The notes beneath the pieces are model-generated. The model was given only the letters and a program-made list of their open reading frames with translations, was not told the origin of the DNA and searched no databases. Shown piece after piece: positions 24,790 to 35,507 of a stretch of DNA of 44,960 bases. Position 1 is the stretch's first letter. The number at the start of each line of letters is the position of its first letter. This DNA is from Cryomorphaceae bacterium. Its GTDB lineage: Bacteria > Bacteroidota > Bacteroidia > Flavobacteriales > Crocinitomicaceae. A program made the translations under genes and the position numbers. Where the stretch lies: NCBI GenBank assembly GCA_021298235.1, contig JAJTDX010000015.1, forward strand, positions 1-44,960. The letters run 5' to 3'.

Positions 24790-26220
24790 TCAACTATTGC
24801 CTCTTTTCAACTTCAGCTCCAAAGCAATCAGCATGGCGCACATTCCCCAAATTGGAACGGCTGCTTTATCGGTGTCCAGAAAATTATTGAGGAAGGCATG
24901 CACAAAATAGGTAGTCAATGAGAGAATAATGGCCATGATCAGAATTCGGTGCTCTTTATCCTCCACCGGCCAGGCATAGTATAAGCGTATCGCTTTGTAG
25001 AAGATCACTGCAACAACGGTTAACATCAGCAACATGCCCATCAATCCCATCTCAGCAAGCGGTCCGAGGTATTCACTGTGCGCATTGCCCAGATCGCCAA
25101 AATTGGTAGAAATGATCGTCAGATTTTCCGGACGCTGAAAACGGGCGTATTCAAACGCATAGGTTCCGGGACCAAACCCGAAAACGGGCCGTTACCTGAA
25201 CATGTCGATCGCACAACTCCAACGGTTGATCCGTTCCAGATTGGAAGCATCGGTCGTAACGTTTGTCGCCGATTGCAGGCGTTCGCCAAATTCTTCAGTA
25301 GTATGCTCCTGCTTGTTGCGTGAAAGCTCGATCTGTATAGCATCCCAATAAAAGAACAGCACCAAACCCGTAACGATTGCAAGCGGTGCAAGTATGCTTA
25401 TTTTAATTCTGAACTTGATCAAAATATATACGCCTAGGGCGGCTACTATACTTAACCATGCCGCACGGGTATAGGAAAAATACAAGCCGAGCAAACTGAT
25501 TCCGATAAATCCGATGGCAAGCGCCTGTATAAGAGGAGGATGTTTTTTTGCAAGAAATACACCAAATATCAACGGAATCACCAAGGCCACAATGGCCCCA
25601 TAAATCGTATGATCTTTAAAAAACGGCCACATTACCCAATGGCTTTCCTTTTCCCCAAAACGATATCCGGCGTGCAGAACCAGAGTGTATGACATTGCAA
25701 TGACCATCCCGGAACAAAAGAGCCAGAAAAACCGGTGAATGTTCTCTGACTTACTGAAGATTTTCGTGCCCAACAATAACATGGGAACCACGAACCACAG
25801 CCTTGAAAGAACAAATTTTACCGAAACGAGCGTGTCTGAGCTGGTAATTGCTGTGATACAAGCCCACCCAAGATATGCAAGGACAGCCCAAACGATCGGA
25901 TGACGCCAGATTTCTACTGGCAATATATTTTTTCGAAGTTGAAGCGCTATAACCAACAGGGTGAACCCAAGCAAAAAAGGTTCGGTTGGAACAAACAGAC
26001 CAAACCCTTGTGTCCACTCTTCGATGTTTACGGAAAGAGGTGTAAAAAACGCCAGTGCCAGAAATGCCTTTTCTGTTTCATAAATAGCAAAATATACTGC
26101 CAACAAACCGAGGGGGAACAAGCATAAAAAAGCCTGGTCCTGCCAGATAAACCAAACGGAAAGCAACAGATAAAGGAACGTCGCGACAAACGTGGATAGG
26201 TACTGACGCACAAAGGACAT
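24790..26220 (-). pseudogene. O-antigen ligase/polymerase (Wzy-type) interrupted by an in-frame stop
   Basis: The minus-strand frame from ATG 26220 encodes 342 residues with about nine membrane helices and a Wzy_C-like region (YFSYTRAAWLSIVAALG, then ERINRWSCAIDMFR), then TAA at 25192-25194. The same frame continues without change for 134 codons: RPVFGFGPGTYAFEYARF, HSEYLGPLAEMGLMGMLL and a final membrane pair. The normal motif around the break is MFxxRPxFGxGPGTY, so exactly one codon, most likely CAA (Gln), has become TAA. Full length would be 476 residues, typical of Wzy/WaaL enzymes that polymerise or ligate O-antigen units in the periplasm. It follows wzz directly in the operon. This is either a real nonsense mutation or a base error. 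Confidence 0.88.
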
Positions 26221-27213
26221 TTAAGAGATCTTTTGCAACTCGTTCAACCGGTCTTTGATCAGCAACGCGAATAAACCAAACACGAATGCGCCTATGGTGG
26301 ATAGCAGAACGATGATCAATCGTTTGGGTTTGTCTTTCTTATCCGCCACAACGGCTTTTTCCACAACGAACTTATGGTTGAAAACGGAGTAAGCATCTGA
26401 TTCGGCTTGGTCATAGGAGTTCTTGAACAATTCAAGCTGCGTGATCTTTTCTTTCAAGGAAAAGTCAAGTGCGTCAAAGGTCGAACCATACTTGATGTTT
26501 ACATCAATGATCTGTTTGATCTCTGCTTTGTCGCCACCATTTGCATTCACATAGGCCTGAAAGAGCTCAGTGCGCCCATCCAGAGACATTACTCCCATGG
26601 CACTCAAGGTATCCAAACGATGTGTCAGATCATCCCTTTCTTTTTCCAACTGTTCTTTTTTTCGTTTGTTGATTTCGTAAGCAGGCCAGGTACGCTCAAG
26701 AACCATTTGGTTCTTCACTGTATCGATTAAATCAACGATCTTGTTGGCCATGGCTGCCGCGAGCTCTGGATCACGGTCTAGGACATCTATTTGTATGGAA
26801 CCGTAACGCGTACGCACAAAAAGAAAATGTTCGTTGTATCTCTTCAAAAGTTTGTAGTACTTATTCTCATCGTTTGGATCAATGTCGTAATGATTCATCA
26901 GGTCAAATTCGTTAACCACCTTGTCCCGAATCCGTGAGGAAGATAAAATCTGTACCAATTGTTCGGCCTGTTCCTCTTCTCCGAAATCCATTGCAGCGGC
27001 TTTGGCATTTCTTTGTTCAGAAAAGGAAACCGTACTCGTTGCTGCGGGAAACACGATTGCTGTCGAACGAAAGATTGGTGTCATTAACAACGCTACAATG
27101 AGTGACAGTACTCCTGCAGATCCGGAAATAAGAAACAACACTTTTCTTCTTTTCCAAATGTAGACCAATAAGTTCTGTCGTTCAGTATTTAGCTCGTTCT
27201 TCTCTTCGACCAT
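26221..27213 (-). CDS. Wzz-family polysaccharide chain-length regulator
   Basis: 330 residues. One N-terminal membrane helix (about 27-47, FLISGSAGVLSLIVALLMTP) and one C-terminal helix (about 300-320, RLIIVLLSTIGAFVFGLFAL) flank a large periplasmic region with coiled-coil stretches (KRKKEQLEKERDDLTHRLD). This is the Wzz/GumC topology. These proteins set the length of polysaccharide chains made by Wzy. Its stop is immediately followed by the wzy start (adjacent bases 26221/26220), consistent with one operon and a functional pair. No tyrosine-kinase domain is attached. A candidate -7 box lies upstream at 27232-27239. Confidence 0.88.
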   Translation of the reverse strand: MVEEKNELNTERQNLLVYIWKRRKVLFLISGSAGVLSLIVALLMTPIFRSTAIVFPAATSTVSFSEQRNAKAAAMDFGEEEQAEQLVQILSSSRIRDKVVNEFDLMNHYDIDPNDENKYYKLLKRYNEHFLFVRTRYGSIQIDVLDRDPELAAAMANKIVDLIDTVKNQMVLERTWPAYEINKRKKEQLEKERDDLTHRLDTLSAMGVMSLDGRTELFQAYVNANGGDKAEIKQIIDVNIKYGSTFDALDFSLKEKITQLELFKNSYDQAESDAYSVFNHKFVVEKAVVADKKDKPKRLIIVLLSTIGAFVFGLFALLIKDRLNELQKIS

Positions 27214-27231
27214 ATAATTTAAATTTCGATG

Positions 27232-27239
27232 CGAAAATA
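27232..27239 (-). promoter_or_regulatory. Candidate -7 box for wzz
   Basis: On the minus strand this reads TATTTTCG, one mismatch from TAnnTTTG, 18 nt before the wzz ATG. The spacing equals that of other boxes in the window. It may give wzz-wzy a promoter separate from the flippase gene. Confidence 0.35.
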
Positions 27240-27318
27240 GGTAAAATTGAGCGGAGCATATTGCCCTTCGAGAAGGAATAACTGCGCATCAAAGCTTTTA
27301 TTTTATTTCGGAGTTGAT

Positions 27319-28737
27319 TTATATGTTTTCCTTGAACACTTTGCTCAGCTCCTTGACATCGATCAGCTTGAATATAAAGAGTCCTGAAACTCCGGCAAGT
27401 AAAAGAACCGTTAATGCGAAGTGCTGCGGTAAGGGAACGAATTGCATTCCGAACATGAATGATGTAAAAAGTAAATATCTGTGTATCGCCAGCTGAGTGA
27501 ATGAAAATCTAAAACGGCGCATGCACAAACCTATTTGGATGAGCCCCATGAGACACTGTGTAATCAGAAAGGCCAAGGCAGAACCATTTGCGCCAAGGTT
27601 CGATATTAGTATCAAGTTTAGAGCAACATTCAAAACGAGTCCAATTGCAGAGGTAATATTAAGTGCGCGGAGGTCTCCGTTTGCGGTCAACAAAGTCCCA
27701 AAAATGAGGGTGGTGCACATCCCAACAAATCCCCACATCAGCATTCTGAAAGGGAAGGAAGCCTCTGTGATCTCAGAGTTATAAATCCACCCGAGCACTG
27801 CTTCCGAATGGAAATAACTTGTACATGCTACCAGTAGTGCGCCCCCTATGAGTAATCTCGAACCTGTTTGAAGAAGAGGCAGCACCTTTTCTTTCTGTTC
27901 TTTGAGCGCGCGCGAGAACATTGGAAATAAGTTTGCAAAGATCATCCCAAACATGAAAAAGGCATCAAGGAGACGAAATCCTTTCGCATAAATACCTGCT
28001 TCTAGGGCTCCATTGGGATGGAGTCGTTCGAGAAGAACTACATCACTTCGAGTATATAACATCATGAGCAATACCAGCAAAGCAAAAGGGAAGCTCTGCC
28101 GAAGAACCATGAACGAAACCACTTTACGGTACTGAATTTTTGGAATGCCCATGTGTCTAACAAGGAGGATTACACCAATCAGCAATGTGACAGAGTAACA
28201 GGCTGTCTGAAGCCAGATAAACCATTCAATCTCAAACATACCGGTGAAAAAAATACTACCGCAGAGCAGGATCAATAGTGCCCTGTCTAAAACAGAAATG
28301 AAGGCATCCGAACGGAATAAGTGTAGTCCGCCAAAGTGACTTCTCACATGAGCAATCATCACTGTAAGCATCTGATTGAATGCAAGAATCGCGAGAAAAT
28401 ATAGTGCCTCTCCTTTATATCCTGCGATTAAACCAGTAAGCAATGTTATGAAGAGATAGCACACAAATAGAACCAAGCGCAGCCCCATCACCTGTCCGGC
28501 ATACTTTGTAAACACCTTGGGATGTCGGGCAAGTGCTCGTGTAGTGAAATTGTTCAGGCCAAGATCACTGAGTATGTTAAACAGAAAAGAAAGGTTGAGC
28601 AAAGAGAAATACAATCCATAGGTCTCTGTTCCGACACGCTCCTGAACACCTGCATCTATCCAGAAGATTGCAATCGGTTTAACCAAAAGGTTGAGTAAAA
28701 TAATTAGCAGTAGGTTGGATAAGAATTTTTTCTGCAT
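27319..28737 (-). CDS. Polysaccharide flippase (Wzx-like)
   Basis: 472 residues from ATG 28737; a TTG three codons earlier is less likely. It has about 12-14 membrane helices, starting FLSNLLLIILLNLLVKPIA followed by a conserved segment VGTETYGLYFSLLNLSFLFN and a loop LGLNNFTTRALAR, the pattern of Wzx/oligosaccharide flippases in the MOP superfamily. It should move lipid-linked O-antigen or capsule units across the inner membrane. It sits after the FkbM methyltransferase (20-bp gap) and before wzz (105-bp gap), so it belongs to the surface glycan operon and is distinct from the flippase at 8422-9879. Confidence 0.87.
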   Translation of the reverse strand: MQKKFLSNLLLIILLNLLVKPIAIFWIDAGVQERVGTETYGLYFSLLNLSFLFNILSDLGLNNFTTRALARHPKVFTKYAGQVMGLRLVLFVCYLFITLLTGLIAGYKGEALYFLAILAFNQMLTVMIAHVRSHFGGLHLFRSDAFISVLDRALLILLCGSIFFTGMFEIEWFIWLQTACYSVTLLIGVILLVRHMGIPKIQYRKVVSFMVLRQSFPFALLVLLMMLYTRSDVVLLERLHPNGALEAGIYAKGFRLLDAFFMFGMIFANLFPMFSRALKEQKEKVLPLLQTGSRLLIGGALLVACTSYFHSEAVLGWIYNSEITEASFPFRMLMWGFVGMCTTLIFGTLLTANGDLRALNITSAIGLVLNVALNLILISNLGANGSALAFLITQCLMGLIQIGLCMRRFRFSFTQLAIHRYLLFTSFMFGMQFVPLPQHFALTVLLLAGVSGLFIFKLIDVKELSKVFKENI

Positions 28738-28757
28738 GCTATACAACCCGTAACCGA

Positions 28758-29486
28758 TCAGTTGGCGATAAAAATAAAGTTTTGCTTTCGGTGAACGGCC
28801 CGATCAAAAGGAATCAGCGCACCATTATGAATAACGTGCGGTTCGTACTTCAAGGAAGACAAAAGGGCAAAACAGTTGGATCGATTTTCATTTTCCCAAA
28901 GCTCTGCATAAATCACAGGCTTGTTTTGTTCTAAGATACGCTGGCCGCCCTTCAAAGCAAAATATTCAAAATTCTCAATATCTATCTTAATTCCCTGAAT
29001 CGGTTGACCATTTATAAGATTGTCCAATGTATTGCAAGGAACAGAATATTCATCCCCCTCATTGAATTCAGTAATGCTCGCATGTCTTACATGGCTTAAC
29101 CCCTGCATTCGGGCACCTCCAAGGACAGGCAAAACCATGTTAACATTTCCCTCATGATCTCCTACCGCTGTCGCATGGATCTTCAGACGTTTCAAACCGA
29201 ATCTTTCCGCAATTCGTTTAAGTACTGAAATATTTTCGGGAATCGGCTCAAAAGCATGAATGGTTGAATTCGGTAGTTTCTTTGCGAGGTGGACGGTCAT
29301 GATTCCAACATTGGCGCCTACGTCGAGCACATCGCCCTTTCCATCCTCCAATAGAGAGAGAAAATGAAAAAAATCTTTTTCTTTTGAGTCGTTGTGAAGC
29401 GTTCGGATCTTGAACAATGCGAACACATACAAGTATCGATTAAACCCGAGTGTGCGCTGTAAAATATATTTGATCCAATTCTTCAC
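28758..29486 (-). CDS. FkbM family methyltransferase
   Basis: 242 residues from GTG 29486. I prefer this start to the TTG at 29504 because that TTG lies inside a perfect TACTTTTG -7 box. SAM-binding motif GDVLDVGANVGIMTVHLAKK (about 50-69), then AFEPIPENISVLKR and a conserved IKIDIENFEYFALKGG. FkbM enzymes O-methylate sugars or small metabolites; in this setting the likely target is a sugar of the surface glycan. It precedes the flippase by 20 bp. Length fits the family. Confidence 0.87.
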   Translation of the reverse strand: MKNWIKYILQRTLGFNRYLYVFALFKIRTLHNDSKEKDFFHFLSLLEDGKGDVLDVGANVGIMTVHLAKKLPNSTIHAFEPIPENISVLKRIAERFGLKRLKIHATAVGDHEGNVNMVLPVLGGARMQGLSHVRHASITEFNEGDEYSVPCNTLDNLINGQPIQGIKIDIENFEYFALKGGQRILEQNKPVIYAELWENENRSNCFALLSSLKYEPHVIHNGALIPFDRAVHRKQNFIFIAN

Positions 29487-29501
29487 CTTGCCTAAACGCT
29501 G

Positions 29502-29509
29502 CAAAAGTA
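29502..29509 (-). promoter_or_regulatory. Candidate -7 box for the fkbM-wzx transcription unit
   Basis: On the minus strand this reads TACTTTTG, an exact TAnnTTTG match, 15 nt before the GTG at 29486. A TTG (minus strand, 29525-29527) lies upstream, but the 15-nt spacing is shorter than usual. The box decides the start codon choice for the methyltransferase. Confidence 0.5.
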
Positions 29510-29625
29510 GAAAAAGTATGGACGCAACGAAAAATTGAAGCTAAATACGGAATTATGAACTTAAGGAATGACTGGAAAATTGAAATTGAAAATTTATACG
29601 CTACAATTAACATTTCACACAATTC

Positions 29626-30330
29626 TTACACCGTTGATTTGATAAGAAGTTTAAAGCCTTTTCCGTGAACATTCATGATTTCGATTGCCGGTTCTTCCCT
29701 CAATAACTTGCGCAACTTGGCAATATAGACATCCATACTTCGGCCATTAAAATAATTGTCATCTCCCCAGATTGCTCTAAGCGTGGCATGCCGATCCAAG
29801 ATCTCTCCCTCGTTTTTCACGAGCAGGTGTAACAACTGATTTTCTTTGGTAGTCAATTTCTTGTTACCCTCCTTAAGATATAACATTCTCAGTTCAGGGT
29901 TAAAACGAATAGACCCGAGTTGGTATACTTCGCTTTGTGTGCTCGTAACGATTTCTGTTCTGCGCAATATTGCCTGTATTCGCGCCAAAAGTTCTTCCAT
30001 GGCGAAAGGCTTGGTCATATAGTCGTCTGCCCCAAGCTCAAATCCCTGCAATTTATCATCCTTCATTGATTTTGCAGTCAAAAACAAAATAGGTATGCGC
30101 TTATCAAGCTCACGAATTTCTTTTGCCAACGTATACCCATCCATCTCCGGCATCATAATATCGAGGATACAAAAATCGTAACTTCTATTGCTGAACTGTT
30201 CGTAGGCTAACTTGCCATTTCGTGCAAGGTCTACATCGAACCCTTTGTTCCTCAAAAACGTATTCAACAGCGTTCCCAGATTGTCATCATCCTCTGCCAA
30301 TAAGATCTTTACTTTCTTGTCCATGTTCAT
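29626..30330 (-). CDS. OmpR-family response regulator (RprY-like)
   Basis: 234 residues. Receiver domain (about 1-125): acidic cluster LLAEDDD, phosphoacceptor Asp57 in CILDIMMPEMDG, Thr in LFLTAK, and Lys107 in YMTKPFAMEEL. C-terminal OmpR/PhoB winged helix (about 135-230) with LTTKENQLLHLLVKNEGEI and WGDDNYFNGRSMDVYIAKLR. It is very similar in layout to Bacteroides RprY. The start overlaps the histidine kinase stop (ATGA), so the two are translationally coupled and form a cognate pair. A second ATG two codons later is an alternative start. Target genes unknown. Confidence 0.93.
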   Translation of the reverse strand: MNMDKKVKILLAEDDDNLGTLLNTFLRNKGFDVDLARNGKLAYEQFSNRSYDFCILDIMMPEMDGYTLAKEIRELDKRIPILFLTAKSMKDDKLQGFELGADDYMTKPFAMEELLARIQAILRRTEIVTSTQSEVYQLGSIRFNPELRMLYLKEGNKKLTTKENQLLHLLVKNEGEILDRHATLRAIWGDDNYFNGRSMDVYIAKLRKLLREEPAIEIMNVHGKGFKLLIKSTV

Positions 30331-31946
30331 TCATTTATAATCACTATAAATTCAGTACCTACACCAACCTTACTTTTAACCTGAATTTGCCAGCCTTGAA
30401 GATCTGCAATTGCCTTCACATAACTCAAGCCAAGGCCAAATCCTTTAACATTATGTACATTTCCGGTCGGAATTCGATACAACTTATCGAAGATTTTAGA
30501 CAAATACTCCTTCCGAATTCCAATGCCTCGATCTTTAACGCTCAAACGTATCTTTTTAGTGTCCCTGCTCAAAGAAACGACAATAATAGGCGCTTTATCG
30601 CTGTATTTTATGGCATTATCCACAAGGTTCGAGATGACATTTGTCAAATGAAGACGATCTGTTTCAATTTGAAGTGACTCATTCGGAAGTTCCAGTGAAA
30701 GTTGACCTCCCATCGCTTCAACTCTGAATTGCGCATGCTGACAAACCTCTTTCAATACATCATTCAAACTCACTAGTTCGGATTGCAAGCGAAGTTCGCC
30801 ACGATCGATCACTGCACTTTGAAGAATCCGTTCTACCAGAGTTCCAAGGCGTTTATTCTCATCGGAAATCATCTTCACATAAGGCGCTATTTCCTCATTT
30901 TTTCCAGACGTCACCATATCTTTATCACCTAATGCCTCACAGGCAAGTGAAATCGTAGAAATTGGGGTTTTGAATTCATGGGTCATATTGGAAATGAAAT
31001 CATTTTTCATCTCCGAAAAACGTTCCTGGGTAACAATGGTCTTAAACATGAAAATCAATGCTGTAACAATGAGCATGATCAACGTCAGACTTATAAAAAA
31101 TGAGCTCCACATTTCCTTAATTAAAAACATCCCTTTTTTAGGAAAATAGATGTACAGATAAAGGTCTTCGTCGAGGATGTTACTTGGAAAAAGTTTCGTT
31201 TTGCCTGAAACCAAAGTATCTAATTTTAAAGTATACGTTGGTGGGAAATGTCGGAAGTGAATGGGAACTCCCAGCTGATTGGCCACCATAAACCGGTATG
31301 TATGCGGAAGATCATCGTTGGCAAGCTCTGTTCGAATCACTGAATCAAGAAATACAACATCTATTCGTTTGTCGGGATGCGTGTATACATTTTCCCGAAA
31401 GGTTTCCACCATTAATTCATTAATAAACCTTGCCTTTCGAAAGATTTGCTCTGTCACGCGCTGATCCAATTGTATTGAAAGTCGTATCGAATCACTATTT
31501 GGCAAACCACGCCGGGGATTATCAAACAAATCACGTAATTCACGAACATCTCTCGCCATTACTTTTTGTTCGGTAGAAAGTCCGGTCAGAGAATCATAAG
31601 AGCTGCCAGTAATGATCAGGTAATTGTGGCGTTCACCGTTTTCAAATAAAATTGTATCCTTAATAGAAACAGACTCCTTAGCCGCGATCAGATCCTTGAA
31701 TTCCTGTTTTAAGATGTCTTTGTACTGACCTCTGAAGTCGCGGTCAACGATGTGCAAATATCTACGGATATCCTCTGCTTTTTCATGACGAATAGCAATT
31801 CGTTCAAGTGAAGTCGATAAATTAGTTTCGTATTGTGTTTTTTTGCGGTCGTACAGCTGAAGTGTCTGAAAAGCTTGAATAATCAGCAAGGCGAGAAGCG
31901 CAGTGACTACCACCGAAAAAATGAACTTAACTCGGATCTTCTTCAA
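30327..31946 (-). CDS. Sensor histidine kinase (RprX-like)
   Basis: 539 residues. Membrane helices at about 8-27 and 282-302 flank a periplasmic sensor domain of about 250 residues with no recognised fold. HisKA domain follows with phospho-His323 in SNMTHEFKTPIS, then HATPase: N-box VISNLVDNAIKYS, G1 VKDRGIGIRKEY, F-box IFDKLYRIP, G2 GFGLGLSYVKAI. No HAMP domain is evident between the second helix and HisKA, which is short (about 20 residues). The start is TTG; the N-terminus MKKIRVKFIFSVVV fits. It pairs with the downstream regulator. In Bacteroides, RprX/RprY responds to sodium and envelope conditions; that may not hold here. Confidence 0.92.
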   Translation of the reverse strand: MKKIRVKFIFSVVVTALLALLIIQAFQTLQLYDRKKTQYETNLSTSLERIAIRHEKAEDIRRYLHIVDRDFRGQYKDILKQEFKDLIAAKESVSIKDTILFENGERHNYLIITGSSYDSLTGLSTEQKVMARDVRELRDLFDNPRRGLPNSDSIRLSIQLDQRVTEQIFRKARFINELMVETFRENVYTHPDKRIDVVFLDSVIRTELANDDLPHTYRFMVANQLGVPIHFRHFPPTYTLKLDTLVSGKTKLFPSNILDEDLYLYIYFPKKGMFLIKEMWSSFFISLTLIMLIVTALIFMFKTIVTQERFSEMKNDFISNMTHEFKTPISTISLACEALGDKDMVTSGKNEEIAPYVKMISDENKRLGTLVERILQSAVIDRGELRLQSELVSLNDVLKEVCQHAQFRVEAMGGQLSLELPNESLQIETDRLHLTNVISNLVDNAIKYSDKAPIIVVSLSRDTKKIRLSVKDRGIGIRKEYLSKIFDKLYRIPTGNVHNVKGFGLGLSYVKAIADLQGWQIQVKSKVGVGTEFIVIINE

Positions 31947-32103
31947 TTCAGACTTTTTTCAAATGTAGCACCGGGCAATAGGCAAGTTGCTAGGCTTAAC
32001 GTTTTTTAACATCGTGTGTAAATTATATAGAAACTTTAGGAAGGAGCTTAACTTTACTGCTCAAACACGAAATTTCTCTTCACAACGTTGTACATTCGTG
32101 GGA

Positions 32104-35100
32104 ATGTCTTTGCCTCGGCTACTTATTGGTATTCTGATGTCTCTCCTGTGCTATACGATTCAGGCACAAGAGAGCTCGTTGCGCCAGCAAACATTCAAAG
32201 CAACTCTGGACACTCTTAAGCTAGACACACTATCCATTTACCCTTACAGTTTCAAAATAATTTGTAGCGAAAAGATTCTTCCCCGTGAGGATTATTATTT
32301 AGACCATTCCGCGGCACGATTCAAACTTCATAAAAAATGCGGTGATTCCATAACTGTGGAATACCGGGTGTTACCGTTTGATCTTTCTAAAGAATACAGC
32401 AGGAGGAACTCAAATATCATCTTCAGGCAGGGACTTCCCGATGAACGAGACAAATTTAGAATTGAAAATACCTACAGCGTAGAAGATGTATTCGGAGGAA
32501 GTTCCCTAAATAAATCAGGCAGTATTTCACGGGGTGTGTCCTTTGGGAACAATCAGGACATTGGGATAAATTCCACGCTTAACCTTGAACTTTCAGGAGA
32601 GATTGCTCCCAATCTTAAATTGTTGGCTAGCTTCAGGAATTCGATCAGGTTTTTATACAGATCTACAACGATCGATTAAAGCTGGTTGCAGGTGACTTTT
32701 GGATTTACAGGCCCAAAGGCTATTTCATGAATTACAAAAAACGCGCACAAGGGTTAAACATAAACTATCAATGGGGAAAAGACTCACTGAATGTTTGGAA
32801 AACGGAGCTAAGTGGTGCTCTGTCAAGAGGAAAGTTTCACAGACAAATCATTCAGGGCGTGGAAGGAAATCAAGGTCCATACCGACTTCGGGGAGCGGAA
32901 AACGAACCATTTATCATCATTCTTGCCGGAACAGAGAGGGTATACATCGATGGCAGATTATTGGAAAGGGGTCAGGAAATGGATTACACCATAAATTACA
33001 ATACTTCCGAGCTCGTGTTTACCTCACGAAACCTCATCACAAAAGATTCGCGGATCGTGGTAGAATTCCAATATACTGATCAGAATTATGCCCGATCGCT
33101 CGTCCAGTCATCGACGACCTATTCCTCCGAAAAGATAAGTTTCTGGTTCAATGCCTACAGCGAGCAAGATGCAAAAAACCAAACCCTACAGCAAGAGCTT
33201 TCACTTTCTCAAAAACAGTTACTCTCGTCCATAGGAGATTCCCTGGAGCTTGCAACAACCAACAGCATCGATTCAGTTGGATGGTTTGAAAATCAGGTGT
33301 TGTATAAAATGATCGATTCACTCGGTTATGATTCAGTCCTTGTCTTTTCAGTAAATCCGGATTCTGCATTTTTCAGAGCGACTTTCACATACGTTGGACC
33401 CGGGAAAGGAAACTATATCTTCAGCAATTCAAATGCGCTTGGAAAGGTATTCCAGTGGGTGGCTCCCGTTTCAGGACTTCCTCAGGGAGATTACATTCCT
33501 TCTCGGCTGATCATTACGGCTCAACAACGACGAATGGTTAGCAGCGGAGCGCGCTACCGATTGCGAAAGAATCTATTTATAGAAACAGAGCTTGCCTATT
33601 CCGGATACGATAAAAATACGTTCTCACGGATTGACGGTGAGGATGATTCCGGGATTGCCAACCGCACAAAACTTTTGGGGACACTTCCTTTGGGTAAGAA
33701 CACCGATTCCCTTCATTCATGGGAGCTAGATACGAAAGCAGAGCTGGAATACCTGGATCGGTTCTTTAATCCAATCGAACAATACCGTTCGGTGGAATTT
33801 GACCGGGATTGGAACACCAGAAATAAAGGGTACAAGGGTAAGCAGCTCTATTCTACAGCAGGAGTTAATTTAAAGAACAAATCCGCAGGAAATATAAATC
33901 TGGAAGGGCAATTCTATTCAATTGGCAATGACTACCAGGGAATTAGGGCAGCAACAGACGGAAAGTGGAACAAAAATGGATTTCGTGCCAGGTGGGATGG
34001 AAGTTACCTTTCCAGCTCAACCGTTGAACAAAATGAATTCATCAGACACAGAGCAGAGCTCTCCAAAGATTTCAAATGGTTTAAGGTGGGCTACATAGAT
34101 GATCATGAATTAAATCGCTTCAAAAGTAGCAGCATGTCACTGGATATTGGGAGCTATCAATTCTTTGATTACCAATTCTATATTGCCAACGGAGACTCCG
34201 TTAAAAACATGTTCAAGCTCTTCTACCGAGAACGGTACGATCAATTTTCAGACAGCAGTACACTCGTGCCTGCAGCAAAAGCAAGAACTTCAGGTGGAGA
34301 GTTTAGGATCAGTGAATTGAAAAATCAGTCGCTCAATATCATCACAGCATATCGTGAGCTGAAGATTATTGATCCAAGCTTGATCAATCTTCCTCCTGAA
34401 AATACCGTGACCGGTAGGATAGATCACGAAATCCGTGTGTGGAAAAATGCGCTGACCTGGACAAACTTTTACGAAGTCGGTTCCGGATTGGAACAAAAAA
34501 GAGAATTCCTCTACATTCAGGTCAACGATGGACAGGGAGTGTATACCTGGATCGACTACAATGGCGATGGTGTAAAAGATCTCAATGAATTTGAATTGGC
34601 TCAATTCGTTGATCAGGCGAGCTACATACGCGTTTTCACTCCAAGCAGTGAATATCAGAAAACCTATTCCAATGAATTAAATGAATCAGTTTTTTGGCGT
34701 CCGGAACGCATTTGGTCAAATAAAAAAGGTATTCTCGGGGTTTTAAGTCGCTTTTCCAATCAGGCACGGATACGCATCAATCGAAAAACGAATCTTTTTA
34801 ATGGTATTGAGGCATTCAATCCATTTGCTTCACAGATCAGAGACACTAACCTCATCTCCAGCACATATAATTTGAGAAACACCCTCTTCTTCAATCGAAC
34901 ATCCAGCATCTTTAGTGCAGAATATAATTTTCAGGATCTAAGAAGCAAAACATTGTTGGCAAGTGGATTTGATTCAAGAGCGAACTTATACCATGAGCTT
35001 TCCTTTCGCTGGAATATAAAAAGGGTGTTTTCCATAGAGGCAAAAGGACAAAAGGGAACAAAAGACTCTGAAGCAGATTATACGAGCGGCAGAAATTATT

Positions 35101-35507
35101 CTCTAGCCTACTATTTTATTCAGCCAAGTCTGATCTTTCAACCCGGAACAAGTTTTAGGGTTTCATTGGATGTTCGATACAGCGAAAAAGAAAATGCACC
35201 AGTGTATGGTGGTGAAAATGCCATATTACGTGAAATCGGGACGACTTTTAAATACAATCAAGCTGAAAAAGGAAGTTTGCAAGGCGGAATAAAGATGGTG
35301 AACATTGCCTACTACGGTAATGCGAATTCAGCCTTAGGCTTTGAAATTCTTGAGGCACTCAAACCCGGGATTAATTATACCTGGAATATTGGATATCAGC
35401 GCTCTGTATCACGGAATCTTCAACTTTCAATTCAATACAATGGTAGAAGGTCAGAAAACAGTCGTACCATACATAGTGGCGGAATGGAGCTCAGGGCTTT
35501 CTTCTAA
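32104..35507 (+). pseudogene. Large exported surface protein broken by an internal deletion and frameshift
   Basis: The 5' part runs from ATG 32104 (signal peptide MSLPRLLIGILMSLLCYTIQ then AQ) to a stop at 32677-32679. It contains GSISRGVSFGNNQDIGINST and LNLELSGEIAPNLKLLAS. From 32631 a second frame reads [41 protein letters not shown] and on to 35507 (about 950 codons, beta-rich and Tyr/Arg-rich). The family normally reads LLAS-[V/S][23 protein letters not shown], so about 16-17 codons (not a multiple of three) are missing between GCTAG and CTTCAGG near 32630. Homologues are large conserved Bacteroidota outer-membrane or cell-surface proteins of unknown function, usually about 1100-1200 residues. 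The expected sequence is from memory. It ends one base before the convergent Ppx gene. Confidence 0.82.
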
